Below, piece by piece: positions 7,732 to 18,719 of a stretch of DNA of 64,000 nt. Under the pieces are notes generated by a model. It saw only the letters and a program-made list of their open reading frames with translations. It ran no database searches and was not told the DNA's origin. Positions within the stretch are counted from its first letter, which is position 1; each line of letters starts with the position of its first letter. The stretch lies in NCBI GenBank assembly GCA_963732345.1, contig CAVSZI010000020.1, forward strand, positions 62,001-126,000. Reading direction: 5' to 3'. Origin of the DNA: Bog-532 sp963732345 (GTDB taxonomy: Bacteria; Actinomycetota; Actinomycetes; Streptosporangiales; Streptosporangiaceae). Both the position numbers and the translations under genes were made by a program.

Positions 7732-9489
7732 ATGAGTGCGAAGCTTCGGGTCGGCGCGGTCATCGCGGCCCTGGTGATGATCTGTGGCCTGGAATTCCTC
7801 GTCGTCCGGCCGAGCGCCGATCCGTTGCCGCTGCAGCCCCTGCCGCTCGTCGTGGGCGCGTGGATGCTGTTCGCCGTCGCGGCATGGCTGCTGCGCGGCG
7901 TCTCACTGCGCTGGTCGGTGGGGCTCATCATCATCGGCGGGATCGTCATCCAGGTCGTGGCGATGTCGGTGGCGCCGCAGCAGAGCGACGACATGTACCG
8001 CTACATGTGGGACGGCCGCGTGCAGGCGGCCGGCATCGACCCATACGCCTTCGTGCCCTCGGCACCGCAGCTCGCGCACCTGCGCGACCCCTTCCTGTGG
8101 ACCGGCGCCCATTGGAGCGCTCAGTTCCCGCACTGCGTCTGGCCGCATACTCCGGTGCCCGGCCACCCGGGCAGCACGCTGGCCGCGGGCTGCACCCGGA
8201 TCAACCGCCCGGCCGTGCCGACCATCTACCCGCCGGTCGCGGAGGCCTACTTCCTGGCGCTGCACTACGTCACACCAGTGTCAGCCGGATCGACGCCGGT
8301 GCAGGCGGCGGCGGGTGCGTGCGCGGTCCTGGTGACGCTGGTGCTGCTGGCCGGGCTCCGCTGGCTGGGCCGCGACCTGCGGTGGGCGGCGCTGTGGGCG
8401 TGGTGCCCGACGGTCGCCCTGGAGGCAGGCAACAACGCGCACGTGGACGTGATGGCGGTCCTGCTGGCGGCGGTGGCGCTGCTCATCCTGGCCCGGCCGG
8501 ACGGCGGCCGCCGGGGCGCGCTGCTGGGCGGCGCCCTGCTCGGACTGGCCATCGCGACCAAGGTGACACCCGTGCTCGCGGGCCCCGCTGTGCTGCGGCG
8601 CCGGTGGTGGGCCGTCATCGCCGCCGCGGGCAGCGCCATCGCCGTCGTCTACCTGCCGCACGTGCTGGCCGTCGGCAGCCGGGTCGTCGGATTCCTGCCA
8701 GGGTACCTGCAGCAGGAGGGGTACAACAGCGGTCAGCGGTTCGCCATCATCGGGCTGTTCACGAGCGGCCGGTCGGCCATCGTGATCGCCGTCGCGGTGC
8801 TCGCGGTGACCGGCCTGGCTGTACTGCGCTTCTCCGATCCGGACCACCCCTGGCGCGGTGCGGTGGCGATGACCGGCGTGGCCCTGGCCGTGACGACGCC
8901 GGACTACCAGTGGTACGCGATCCTCCTGGTCATGCTGGTGGTGCTGGACGGCCGGCCGGAGTGGCTGGCGTTCGCGGCCGGCGGCTACCTCGCGGCCGAG
9001 CCACACCTGGGCCGGTGGCGGGTCATTCACCACTCGCAGGCGGTCGGGTATGGGCTGGCCGCCCTCTTCGTGGCCCTCATCTGGGTCGTCCGCCTGGTCA
9101 TCGCGCGCTACCCCCGCATGGTTTTCGCGGAAGCAGCCGGTGCCCCGCCGGACGGCGCGGTCGCCCCGGCCGGGGACGAACTGGTGGGCGCCATGACCAC
9201 GGCGGGTGCACCGGCCGGCACGGCCAACGGCAACGGCAACGGCAACGGCACCCAGTCTCCGGACCCGGGGACGTCAGGTCAGGAGGTGTCAGGCCCCGGA
9301 ACCCCCACCAGAACGACCGCCCCCACCAGAACGGCCGCCCCCGCCGGGACGAGCGCCGCCACCGCGCTGGTGGCGCCGACGGTCCTGCCGCAGCGGAAAC
9401 GGGCGCCGTCCGTGGCCGCGGACGGCGACGAGCGGGCGGTCAACGCGCCCCGGCCGCACGAGATCATCCCGACCGCTGCGCGCCGGTAG
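7732..9489 (+). CDS. GT87/MptB-like membrane glycosyltransferase
   Basis: A 585-aa integral membrane protein with about ten hydrophobic segments between residues 8 and 470. An early loop, QQSDDMYRYMWDGR, then GIDPYAF and PTIYPPVAEAYF, is typical of polyprenol-phosphate-mannose-dependent transferases of the GT-C class (GT87, MptA/MptB). It probably adds mannose from a lipid donor to an envelope glycan. The cytoplasmic tail (about 480-585) is low complexity, with alternating NG and PTRTTA runs. The ATG at 7732 lies immediately beside the end of element 1. An upstream in-frame extension would be translated from the element and is rejected. A stem-loop terminator follows. Confidence 0.78.
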   Translation: MSAKLRVGAVIAALVMICGLEFLVVRPSADPLPLQPLPLVVGAWMLFAVAAWLLRGVSLRWSVGLIIIGGIVIQVVAMSVAPQQSDDMYRYMWDGRVQAAGIDPYAFVPSAPQLAHLRDPFLWTGAHWSAQFPHCVWPHTPVPGHPGSTLAAGCTRINRPAVPTIYPPVAEAYFLALHYVTPVSAGSTPVQAAAGACAVLVTLVLLAGLRWLGRDLRWAALWAWCPTVALEAGNNAHVDVMAVLLAAVALLILARPDGGRRGALLGGALLGLAIATKVTPVLAGPAVLRRRWWAVIAAAGSAIAVVYLPHVLAVGSRVVGFLPGYLQQEGYNSGQRFAIIGLFTSGRSAIVIAVAVLAVTGLAVLRFSDPDHPWRGAVAMTGVALAVTTPDYQWYAILLVMLVVLDGRPEWLAFAAGGYLAAEPHLGRWRVIHHSQAVGYGLAALFVALIWVVRLVIARYPRMVFAEAAGAPPDGAVAPAGDELVGAMTTAGAPAGTANGNGNGNGTQSPDPGTSGQEVSGPGTPTRTTAPTRTAAPAGTSAATALVAPTVLPQRKRAPSVAADGDERAVNAPRPHEIIPTAARR

Positions 9490-9509
9490 CGGGACCCTTC
9501 CCCGCCGAT

Positions 9510-9546
9510 AGCGGTCCCCGCTTCTCCGCTTGTAGCGGGGGCCGCT
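9510..9546 (+). terminator. stem-loop after the GT87-like gene
   Basis: AGCGGTCCCCGCT (9510-9522) pairs with AGCGGGGGCCGCT (9534-9546), 13 bp with one G-U, across an 11-nt loop; TCTT follows. It lies 21 bp past the stop codon. Confidence 0.55.
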
Positions 9547-9613
9547 TCTTACCGGTCGGTTACCGGTGGAGCAGGAACCGGCCCACGGCGGCCTGGACAG
9601 GGCAGATTGGATG

Positions 9614-9910
9614 CTTGACATCCTCCTCGCCCTGAAGGACGAGGATTCCTGCAGAAAGGCTGACCATGCGGACTATAGCAAGGAGCGGGGAGCGGCACCG
9701 CTTGGCTCTCGCGGTATCGGCGCTCCCCGCTGGTGGCATCTTCCACGTTGGGTGTCAGCCTCTCTGCAGAGGTTCGCGGTTCATAGCCCGGCCTTACTGC
9801 ACCGGAGGGCTCCCCGCGCTGCCACCGCATGCCCTGCGGCGGTCGTACGTCACTCAGTTTACGGGCCTCCGCCCCGCCCTGAACGGCGGGGTTTCCGCTC
9901 GTGATTCCCG
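9614..9910 (-). mobile_element. degenerate TnpB-derived (IS605-like) element 2
   Basis: It has the same terminal pattern as element 1: CTTGACATCCTC plus a hairpin (CCTCGCCCTGAAGGACGAGG) at the left, and CCCCGCCCTGAACGGCGGGG (9872-9891) plus GATTCCCG at the right, ending at the ATG at 9911. Only a tnpB 3'-end trace remains: GAGGTTCGCGGTT (about 9768-9780) is identical to element 1. A nested palindrome of about 120 bp fills the middle (listed separately). It has no coding capacity. Confidence 0.62.
9649..9769. repeat. nested long palindrome inside element 2
   Basis: CTGCAGAAAGGCTGAC (9649-9664) pairs with GTCAGCCTCTCTGCAG (9754-9769), 15 of 16 positions. AGCGGGGAGCG (9684-9694) pairs perfectly with CGCTCCCCGCT (9721-9731), and ACCGC (9697-9701) with GCGGT (9711-9715). 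Three concentric stems of this size suggest a folded RNA or an inserted MITE. Element 1 has no counterpart. Confidence 0.65.
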
Positions 9911-12460
9911 ATGAGCAATCAGGGCCCTGATCGACGCCGACGGCGCGGACAAGCCCCGGATGGGTCATCCCGTCGTGGTCAGCACGCTGGAAACGCCCGT
10001 CCCCCGTGGGAGACCGGTGACCAGCCGAACGCCTCGGCGTGGCCTGGCGCCACGGATTACCAGGACCCGGTCGCGCATCAGGACTACACCCGGTTCCAGG
10101 GCGGCGCCGCCTACCAGGACCCCAGCGCATATCAGGACCCCAGCGCATATCAGGACCCCAGCGCATATCAGGACCCCAGCGCCTACCAGGACCCCGGCCC
10201 CTACCAGGACCCCGGCGCATATCAGGACCCCGGCCCCTACCAGGACCCCGGCGCATATCAGGACCCCGGCCCCTACCAGGACCCCGGCGCCTACCAGGAC
10301 CCCGGCGCCTACCAGGACCCCGGCGCGTATCAGGACCCCCAGGCCTACCGGGACCCCGGCGCCTACCAGGGCTCCGGCGGCTACCGGAACGGCACGTACC
10401 AGGGGGCCTCGTACCCGGGCGGCGGCGCACCCGCGGGCACTCCGTCCCATCCGGGCAACGCCGATCGTCAGCGCACCGGGTACCAGGCGGCCGCCCCCTT
10501 CCCGGACGCGGAATACCCGGGGCCCGGCTACCAGAACGCCGGCTACCAGGAGCCTCCCTCCCCGGGCTACCCGGGGGCCACGGCCTACCAGGAACCGGTC
10601 GCCTTCGCCGGCGCCGGGCGCTCCCCCTCCGGGTACGCCGGCCCGGGCGGATACCCCGGCTCCGCGACTTACCCCGATTCCGCCCGATACCAGGAATCGG
10701 CCGGCTTCGACCAGGACACCTTCCGGGACCAGGCTCCGGCCCGGGAGGCTACCATCCCGCCCGCCGGTGAGCACCCGAGCCTGCCCGGCGTGAAGCTGGC
10801 CGACCTGGCCGCGCAGGACCCTACGGCCTACGAGGGGCTTGAGCGCTACCTGAACGGAGGAGGCGCCGAGGCCGACGGCGGTGTGAGCGCAGGTCCCTGG
10901 CCACGGCGCGGCCGGGGGCTGCTGGCCGGTATCGTGACCGGGCTGCTGGCCGGCGCCGTGGCGATCGGCCTGGCCATCCTCGCGGCGGCGTTCGTGCGCC
11001 CGCAGGCGTCGCCGGTGATCGCGATCGGTGATGCCGTACTCGGGCAGGCCTCGTCCGGGGTGAAGACGTTCGCCATCCAGTCGTTCGGCGAAAGCTACAA
11101 GCTGATGCTCCTGGCGGGCATCTACACGGTCATCGCGGTTCTCGCGATGACCATCGGGCTGCTCGCCCGGCGCCGGCTGGCCGGCGGCGTGACCGGCATG
11201 GCCGCGCTCGGCGCCTTCGGCGCCTTCGTGGCCCTCACCCGGCCGGAGAGCCACGCCACCGATGTGATCCCCTCCCTCATCGGTGGCGTGGCCGGCGTCG
11301 CGGCCCTGGTCCTGCTCGTCCGCGCCGGGGATCCGCAGGTGATCCTGGCGGCCACGGCGCAGCGGGCCCGCGGCGGTTACCGCCGGGGCGAACCGGTAGT
11401 GGTCGGCACCAACCGCCGCAACTTCCTGCTGGCCGGGCTCACGGCGGCCGGGGCGGCGGTCGTGGCCGGCGTGGCCGGGAAGGTCCTCGGCCGGCAGCAG
11501 GCCATCAGCGACGGCGGCGGCGCCGTCACCCCGCTGGAGAAGGCCAACCCACTGCAGCCCGGGGCCGAGCTCACCATGCCGGGGCTGTCGCCCTTCTACA
11601 CACCCAACGCCACCTTCTACCGCGTCGACACAGCCCTCGTCGTGCCCCAGCTGACCACCGCCAACTGGGAACTGCGCATCCACGGCATGGTGGACAAACC
11701 GATCAGCATCAACTTCGACGACCTGATGAAGCGGCCGCAGATCCAGCGGGACATCACGATCGTCTGCGTGTCGGAATCGGTCGGCGGCGGGTACATCGGC
11801 AACGCCCGCTGGCAGGGCGCGCGGCTCGCCGACCTGCTCCGCGAGGCCGGGGTCCACCCCGGGGCCACCCAGATCGTCATGCGCGACACCCAGGGCATGG
11901 CCGTCGGCGTCTCCACCCAGGCCGTGATGGACGGGCGGGACGCGATGCTGGCCGTCGCCATGAACGGCGTGCCGCTGCCGCCCGAGCACGGATTCCCGGT
12001 CCGGGTCGTCGTCCCGGGTCTGTACGGCTACGTCTCGGCGTGCAAGTGGGTCGTCGACATGGAACTGACCACCTACGCCGCCTACAACGCCTACTGGGTC
12101 AAGCGGGGCTGGTCGGAGCAGGCGGAGGTCAAGACCGAGTCCCGCATCGACACCCCGAAGACCGGCAAGGCCCTCCCCGCGGGCCCCGTCGTCGTGGCGG
12201 GCGTCGCCTGGGCCCAGCGCAAGGGAGTCGCGCGCGTCGAGGTCGGCGTGGACGGCGTGTGGCACGAGGCGACCGTGGCCACGCAGGACACGATCGACAC
12301 CTGGCGGCAGTGGTACTACCGCTGGGACGCCACCCCGGGCGCGCACAAGATCCAGGTCCGGGCGACCGACCAGACCGGCTACACGCAGACCGCGGTGGTG
12401 CACGGCGCGGAGCCGAACGGGGCCACCGGCTACCACACCATCCAGGTGAGCGTGGCCTGA
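9911..12460 (+). CDS. membrane molybdopterin (sulfite-oxidase-type) oxidoreductase with YQDP repeat tail
   Basis: An 849-aa protein. Residues 1-310 are a hydrophilic, disordered tail with fifteen 6-residue AYQDPG/PYQDPG repeats (67-156) and more Tyr/Pro/Gly sequence. Several transmembrane helices follow (about 333-470). A Tat-like segment, NRRNFLLAGLTAAGA (about 500), leads to the extracytoplasmic catalytic part. The oxidoreductase molybdopterin domain (about 560-720) has the Mo-ligand Cys in TIVCVSESVGGGYIGN and ends GLYGYVSACKWV. A Mo-co dimerisation-like Ig domain completes it (to 849). Relatives usually lack the repeat. It closes the glycosyltransferase cluster; the substrate and electron acceptor are unknown. 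Confidence 0.85.
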   Translation: MSNQGPDRRRRRGQAPDGSSRRGQHAGNARPPWETGDQPNASAWPGATDYQDPVAHQDYTRFQGGAAYQDPSAYQDPSAYQDPSAYQDPSAYQDPGPYQDPGAYQDPGPYQDPGAYQDPGPYQDPGAYQDPGAYQDPGAYQDPQAYRDPGAYQGSGGYRNGTYQGASYPGGGAPAGTPSHPGNADRQRTGYQAAAPFPDAEYPGPGYQNAGYQEPPSPGYPGATAYQEPVAFAGAGRSPSGYAGPGGYPGSATYPDSARYQESAGFDQDTFRDQAPAREATIPPAGEHPSLPGVKLADLAAQDPTAYEGLERYLNGGGAEADGGVSAGPWPRRGRGLLAGIVTGLLAGAVAIGLAILAAAFVRPQASPVIAIGDAVLGQASSGVKTFAIQSFGESYKLMLLAGIYTVIAVLAMTIGLLARRRLAGGVTGMAALGAFGAFVALTRPESHATDVIPSLIGGVAGVAALVLLVRAGDPQVILAATAQRARGGYRRGEPVVVGTNRRNFLLAGLTAAGAAVVAGVAGKVLGRQQAISDGGGAVTPLEKANPLQPGAELTMPGLSPFYTPNATFYRVDTALVVPQLTTANWELRIHGMVDKPISINFDDLMKRPQIQRDITIVCVSESVGGGYIGNARWQGARLADLLREAGVHPGATQIVMRDTQGMAVGVSTQAVMDGRDAMLAVAMNGVPLPPEHGFPVRVVVPGLYGYVSACKWVVDMELTTYAAYNAYWVKRGWSEQAEVKTESRIDTPKTGKALPAGPVVVAGVAWAQRKGVARVEVGVDGVWHEATVATQDTIDTWRQWYYRWDATPGAHKIQVRATDQTGYTQTAVVHGAEPNGATGYHTIQVSVA
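10109..10378 (+). repeat. 15 tandem 18-bp units coding AYQDPG
   Basis: Fifteen in-frame 18-bp units code AYQDPS, AYQDPG or PYQDPG. GCATAT and GCCTAC versions alternate in patches, which suggests recent duplication of multi-unit blocks. The last two units are diverged (AYRDPG, AYQGSG). Confidence 0.95.
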
Positions 12461-12514
12461 GCGGCGGGGCCGCGGGCCTGTGAGCGTGGCCTGAGCGGCG
12501 GGGCCGCGGGTCTG
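12447..12514 (+). repeat. 34-bp tandem duplication over the molybdoenzyme stop codon
   Basis: Positions 12447-12480 are repeated at 12481-12514 with one difference (GGGCCTG versus GGGTCTG). The first copy contains the last codons and TGA of the molybdoenzyme gene; the second is non-coding. Confidence 0.9.
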
Positions 12515-12521
12515 ACGGCGG

Positions 12522-13841
12522 TCAGGCGGAGCTGGCGAGCGCGGTGATCAGGTCGTCGATCGCGTTCAGGCTGTGCGCGCTCACGACCGCGTCGCAGTAT
12601 GGCCAGGCGGCGGCCATGCCACTGACCTCGGGCCGGTAGCGCGGGCTCTTGGTGCGCGGGTTGGCCCAGACGATCCGGTAGGCCACCCGGGACAGCCGCG
12701 CCATCTGCTGCCCGAGCTGGGCCGCATCGCCCGTTTCCCAGCCGTCGGAGATGATCAGGACGACGGCGCCGCGAGCCAGGCCGGGGCAGCCGTACTCGTC
12801 GTTGAATTCCTTGAGAGAGGCGCCGATGCGGGTGCCGCCGGACCAGTCGGGGGCGGCCGCTCCGGCCCGGGCCAGCACGGTTTCCGGCCGGGAGCCGGTC
12901 AGTTCGGCGGTGATCCGGGTGAGCCGGGTGGCAAACGTGAACACCTCGGCCCGGGCCCGGCCCGCGGTCCCGCGCCCCGCACCGCGGCGGCCGGCCGTCC
13001 CCTGGCTGGCGCAGTACAGGAGCTGGAGCATGGCCCGGGCGTACGGCTCCATCGAACCGGAAATGTCACACAGCACCACCAGCCGCCGGGGCCGCAGGCG
13101 CGGGGCCCGGCGGGCGAGCTGCACCGGTTCGCCGGCCGTGCGCCGCGCCTGGCGCAGGGTCATCCGCAGGTCCGGCCGGCTGCCCGCCGGCTCCGGCCGG
13201 TACCGGCGGGTCCGGCGCGGCGGGGTGGACAGCGCGCGCTGGCGCATCAGCGCCTCGAGCTGCAGCAGTTCCGCCGCGGACAGGTCGGCGAAATCGCGGC
13301 CGGCCAGCCGCTCGGCGTCCGATGACAGCGTGCGCCACGGCATCTCGTCGAGGTCCTGCGGATCCGCCCCGTCGCCGGGGCCGCCGGATAGCGCGTCGAG
13401 GGCAGCGGTCGGGTAGTTCGGCGCATTCGGCGGCGTGGCGGGCGACGGGCTCTCGGCCCGGGGACCGGGCTCACCGACCGGAACGGCCGTGCTGACCGGG
13501 ACGGACTGCTCCAGGCTGATGCCGAAAGCGGCGGCGAACAGGCGGTCGTAGATCTCGATCTGATCCGGGCCGGACACCAGCGTGGCCAGCCCGCAGGCGT
13601 ACAGTTCCGCGCGGGTGCGGGGGCGCATCAGCGTGACGGCGCGCGCGAACCGCTCGCAGCGGCCCGGGTCCACCGGGACGCCCGCGTCGTGCAGCTGGGC
13701 CCCGAACCGGGCCGTGACCGCGGCGACGTCGCTGGCCGGCTGGTCCCTCACGGCGTCCCTGGTCGGAACGGCGGCCCCGCCCATCGCAGCGGCGGCCCCG
13801 TCGCCCGGAAACCCGTCGCCCGCCGGAAACTGGTCAGCCAC
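12522..13841 (-). CDS. coxE: CoxE-type VWA protein of CO dehydrogenase cluster 1
   Basis: A 439-aa cytoplasmic protein. The N-terminal part is variable. The C-terminal von Willebrand A domain has a MIDAS motif, DISGSM (near residue 260), and later SGGTRIGASL and ISDGWETGD, matching the CoxE/PF05762 family. With its MoxR partner, CoxE is known to help insert or modify the active-site metal centre of CO dehydrogenase. The start is GTG at 13841, 11 bp after the coxD stop. It is the last gene of the coxM-S-L-D-E operon and converges on the sulfite-oxidase-like gene. Confidence 0.88.
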   Translation of the reverse strand: MADQFPAGDGFPGDGAAAAMGGAAVPTRDAVRDQPASDVAAVTARFGAQLHDAGVPVDPGRCERFARAVTLMRPRTRAELYACGLATLVSGPDQIEIYDRLFAAAFGISLEQSVPVSTAVPVGEPGPRAESPSPATPPNAPNYPTAALDALSGGPGDGADPQDLDEMPWRTLSSDAERLAGRDFADLSAAELLQLEALMRQRALSTPPRRTRRYRPEPAGSRPDLRMTLRQARRTAGEPVQLARRAPRLRPRRLVVLCDISGSMEPYARAMLQLLYCASQGTAGRRGAGRGTAGRARAEVFTFATRLTRITAELTGSRPETVLARAGAAAPDWSGGTRIGASLKEFNDEYGCPGLARGAVVLIISDGWETGDAAQLGQQMARLSRVAYRIVWANPRTKSPRYRPEVSGMAAAWPYCDAVVSAHSLNAIDDLITALASSA

Positions 13842-13852
13842 GGAACACGGGC

Positions 13853-14755
13853 TCAGTCGCTGGGCACGACGAGCGTGGCCAGGCCGGCCCGGCGGACCGC
13901 CTCCTCGTCTTCGGAGTACTTCAGCACCGTGCTCAGAGTCCGCTCGGCCGAGGCCGTGGACAGCTCGGTCTCACCGAACACGCCCAGCGCGGTCGCCCAG
14001 TTGACGGCCTCAGCGATCCCCGGCGGCTTGGTCAGGTCCAGGCCGCGCAGCCGGCGCACCGACTCGGCGACCTGCCCGGCGAGGCGTTCGGAGGCGCCGG
14101 GGACGCGGCGGCGGATGATGGCCGCGACCCGCTCCGGGCCCGGGTACCCGATCCAGTGGTACAGGCAGCGGCGCTTGAGGGCGTCGTGCAGGTCCCGCGT
14201 CCGGTTCGACGTCAGCACAACCACGGGCGGCACCGTGGCGCGGCGGGTGCCCAGCTCGGGGATGGTGACGGCCGACTCCGCGAGCAGCTCGAACAGGAAG
14301 GCTTCGAACTCGTCGTCGGCCCGGTCGATCTCGTCGATGAGCAGCACCGCGGGCAGCGGCCCCGGGTGATCCAGCGCCGCGAGCAGCGGCCGGGCCAGCA
14401 GGTAGTCGGCGGTGAACAGGTCAGATTCGCGCAGCGCCTCACCGGTGGTCTCGGCGAGGCGGATCGCGAGCAGCTGCCGCGGATAGTTCCACTCGTACAG
14501 CGCCTCGGCGGCGGCGATGCCCTCGTAGCATTGCAGCCGGACCAGCGTGGTGCCCATGCCGGCGGCCAGCGCCTTGGCCGCCTCCGTCTTGCCGACGCCG
14601 GGCTCGCCCTCCAGCAGGATCGGCTGGCCCATCCGCACGGCCAGGAAAAGCGCGGTCGACAGCGCATCCCCGGCCAGGTAACCCGTGCCGTCCAGGGCGG
14701 CGGCCAGTGCAGCCGCATCCGGGAAACGCATCTGGAGATCTTCCGCCACGCTCAT
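13853..14755 (-). CDS. coxD: CoxD-type MoxR AAA+ ATPase of cluster 1
   Basis: A 300-aa AAA+ ATPase of the MoxR/APE2220 group. Walker A is GEPGVGKTEAAK, Walker B is LLIDEIDRADDE, sensor 1 lies in VLTSNRTRDLHDALKRR, and the arginine-rich lid follows. In Oligotropha-type systems CoxD unfolds or matures apo-CO dehydrogenase for [CuSMoO2] cluster assembly. The ATG at 14755 is chosen because family similarity begins soon after; the upstream frame is antisense noise. It lies 116 bp downstream of coxL1 and just upstream of coxE1. Confidence 0.9.
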   Translation of the reverse strand: MSVAEDLQMRFPDAAALAAALDGTGYLAGDALSTALFLAVRMGQPILLEGEPGVGKTEAAKALAAGMGTTLVRLQCYEGIAAAEALYEWNYPRQLLAIRLAETTGEALRESDLFTADYLLARPLLAALDHPGPLPAVLLIDEIDRADDEFEAFLFELLAESAVTIPELGTRRATVPPVVVLTSNRTRDLHDALKRRCLYHWIGYPGPERVAAIIRRRVPGASERLAGQVAESVRRLRGLDLTKPPGIAEAVNWATALGVFGETELSTASAERTLSTVLKYSEDEEAVRRAGLATLVVPSD

Positions 14756-14871
14756 ACACTGCGAGTCTATCGCCCGGTCAGGCAGCGCACGCGGGCGATA
14801 CTCCCAGCCAGGTCCGTTCGGATGGATCGGGTCTAGCCACGCCGTCCGCCGCAGGATGCCGGCGTGCTGGC

Positions 14872-17246
<2,375 letters not shown>

Positions 17247-17250
<4 letters not shown>

Positions 17251-17753
17251 GCTGTCACCTCGCTGGCGGCCGATCCGCCCGGCCCCACCGCACCCCGCGG
17301 GTGAGCGGCGGCCCAGCGGATGGACCGGACGATGTTCTCGTAGCCGGTACAGCGGCAGATCTGACCGGAGATGGCCTCCCTGATCTGGGCGTCGGCCGGG
17401 TCCGGCGCGCGATCCAGCAGCCAGCGCGCGGTCATCATCATGCCCGGCGTGCAGAAGCCGCACTGCAGGCCGTGGCAGGCGATGAAGCCCCGCTGGACCG
17501 GGTCCAGGTCGCCGTCGCGCTCCAGTCCCTCGACCGTGCGGATATCGCGGTCACCGGCCATGGCCGCGAGCACGGTGCAGGACTTGACCGGCGTGCCGTC
17601 CAGCCAGATCACGCAGGCGCCGCAGTTGGACGTGTCGCAGCCCCAGTGGCTGCCGGTCAGCTCCAGCTCATCGCGGATGAAGTGGATGAGGAGCATGCGC
17701 GGCTCCACGTCACGGGTGTATTCGGCGCCGTTGACCGTCACCGTTATCTCCAC
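17247..17753 (-). CDS. coxS: CO dehydrogenase [2Fe-2S] small subunit, cluster 1
   Basis: A 168-aa iron-sulfur subunit. The N-terminal plant-type ferredoxin fold binds one cluster through CDTSNCGAC and a further Cys (KSCTVL). The C-terminal helical domain binds the second through CHGLQCGFCTPG and CRCTGY. It passes electrons from the molybdenum site to FAD in CoxM. The start is GTG at 17753. It overlaps coxL1 by 4 bp and follows coxM1 by 12 bp, giving the standard M-S-L order. Confidence 0.95.
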
Positions 17754-17765
17754 CTCATGCCTCCC

Positions 17766-18653
17766 TCATGCCTCCTGGCCGCGGGCCCGGGCGGCGGCCC
17801 GGCGGAGCGCGCGCGTGGTCAGCTCGCCGGTCAGGTGCCGCTTGTAGTCAACCGGCCCGCGCGGGTCGGCGGCCGGGGTGCAGTGCTCCGCCGCGACCTG
17901 CCCCGCCCGCACGAACATCTCGTCGCTGGCCGGCTGGCCGCGCAGGAAGTCCTCGGCCGCACCGGCCACGAAGTGACCCGCTCCCACCGCGGCCAGGCCG
18001 ATCCCCGCTTCGGACACGGTAGGGGTCCCGCGCGCCGGGTCCAGCCAGATGACGGCGCCGGCGGCCGCGACGGACCAGTCACCGGCGCGCCGCGCGACCT
18101 TCTCGTACGCGCTCCCGCCGCCCGGCCTGATCGGCACCCGCAGCTCGGTCAGCAGCTCACCGGGGGCCACGACGGTCTCGTACGGGCCCAGGTGAAACTC
18201 CCGGACCGGCACCGCGCGGGCGCCGTCCTGGCCCTGGATCATGGCCGTCGCCCGGAGCGCGCCGAAGACCGCGGACAGGTCCTCGGACGGGTCGGCCTGG
18301 CAGAGCGAGCCGCCGACCGTCCCCCAGTTCCGCACGATGGGGTCCGCGATGACCCGTTCGGCATCGTGGAGGACCGGGAAGTGCCCACCGGCCACGGCGG
18401 AGTCCAGCAGCTGGGCGTGCCGGACCAGGGCGCCGATCCGCAGCTCATCGCCGTCGGCCGTGATCCGGGACAGCCCACGGATCCCGTTGATGTCGATGAG
18501 CGTCTCCGGCTGGGCCAGCCTCAGCTTCATCATCGGGATCAGGCTGTGGCCGCCCGCGAGCACCCGGGACTCCGGGCCGAACCGGGCGAGCAGTTCGAGC
18601 GCGTGCTCCACGCTCGTCGCCCTCTCGTACTCAACGTGTGACGGAACCTGCAT
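17766..18653 (-). CDS. coxM: CO dehydrogenase FAD-binding medium subunit, cluster 1
   Basis: A 295-aa flavoprotein of the FAD_binding_5/CO_deh_flav_C family. FAD signatures are AGGHSLIPMMKLRL (residues about 33-46) and GTVGGSLCQADP (about 111-122). A C-terminal domain with YKRHLTGELT completes it. It delivers electrons to the respiratory chain. ATG at 18653 begins MQVPSHVEYERA, the normal start of this subunit. It is the first gene of the operon, 66 bp from a divergent LysR gene, with a palindromic operator between them. Confidence 0.94.
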   Translation of the reverse strand: MQVPSHVEYERATSVEHALELLARFGPESRVLAGGHSLIPMMKLRLAQPETLIDINGIRGLSRITADGDELRIGALVRHAQLLDSAVAGGHFPVLHDAERVIADPIVRNWGTVGGSLCQADPSEDLSAVFGALRATAMIQGQDGARAVPVREFHLGPYETVVAPGELLTELRVPIRPGGGSAYEKVARRAGDWSVAAAGAVIWLDPARGTPTVSEAGIGLAAVGAGHFVAGAAEDFLRGQPASDEMFVRAGQVAAEHCTPAADPRGPVDYKRHLTGELTTRALRRAAARARGQEA

Positions 18654-18704
18654 GGACCCTCCCGCGGCGGCCGGCCCAGGCAGGAGCGGCCGGCACAAGC
18701 AGGA

Positions 18705-18718
18705 TAAGCAATGGCTTA
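18705..18718. promoter_or_regulatory. TAAGC-N4-GCTTA palindrome at the cox1 promoter
   Basis: TAAGC (18705-18709), AATG, GCTTA (18714-18718) is a perfect inverted repeat in the 66-bp gap between coxM1 and lysR, ending just before the lysR ATG. An identical arm sequence lies upstream of cox cluster 2 (22122-22135). It is a strong candidate LysR/CutR operator. Confidence 0.6.
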
Positions 18719-18719
18719 A

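Noticed and set aside
10109..10378. CRISPR-like regular repeat
   Set aside because: Unit length is 18 bp with no spacers, and the frame is maintained; it is a coding tandem repeat.
9965..12436. Long antisense frame opposite the YQDP molybdoenzyme
   Set aside because: Same GC effect; repetitive Val/Gly sequence mirrors the YQDP repeat and has no family features.
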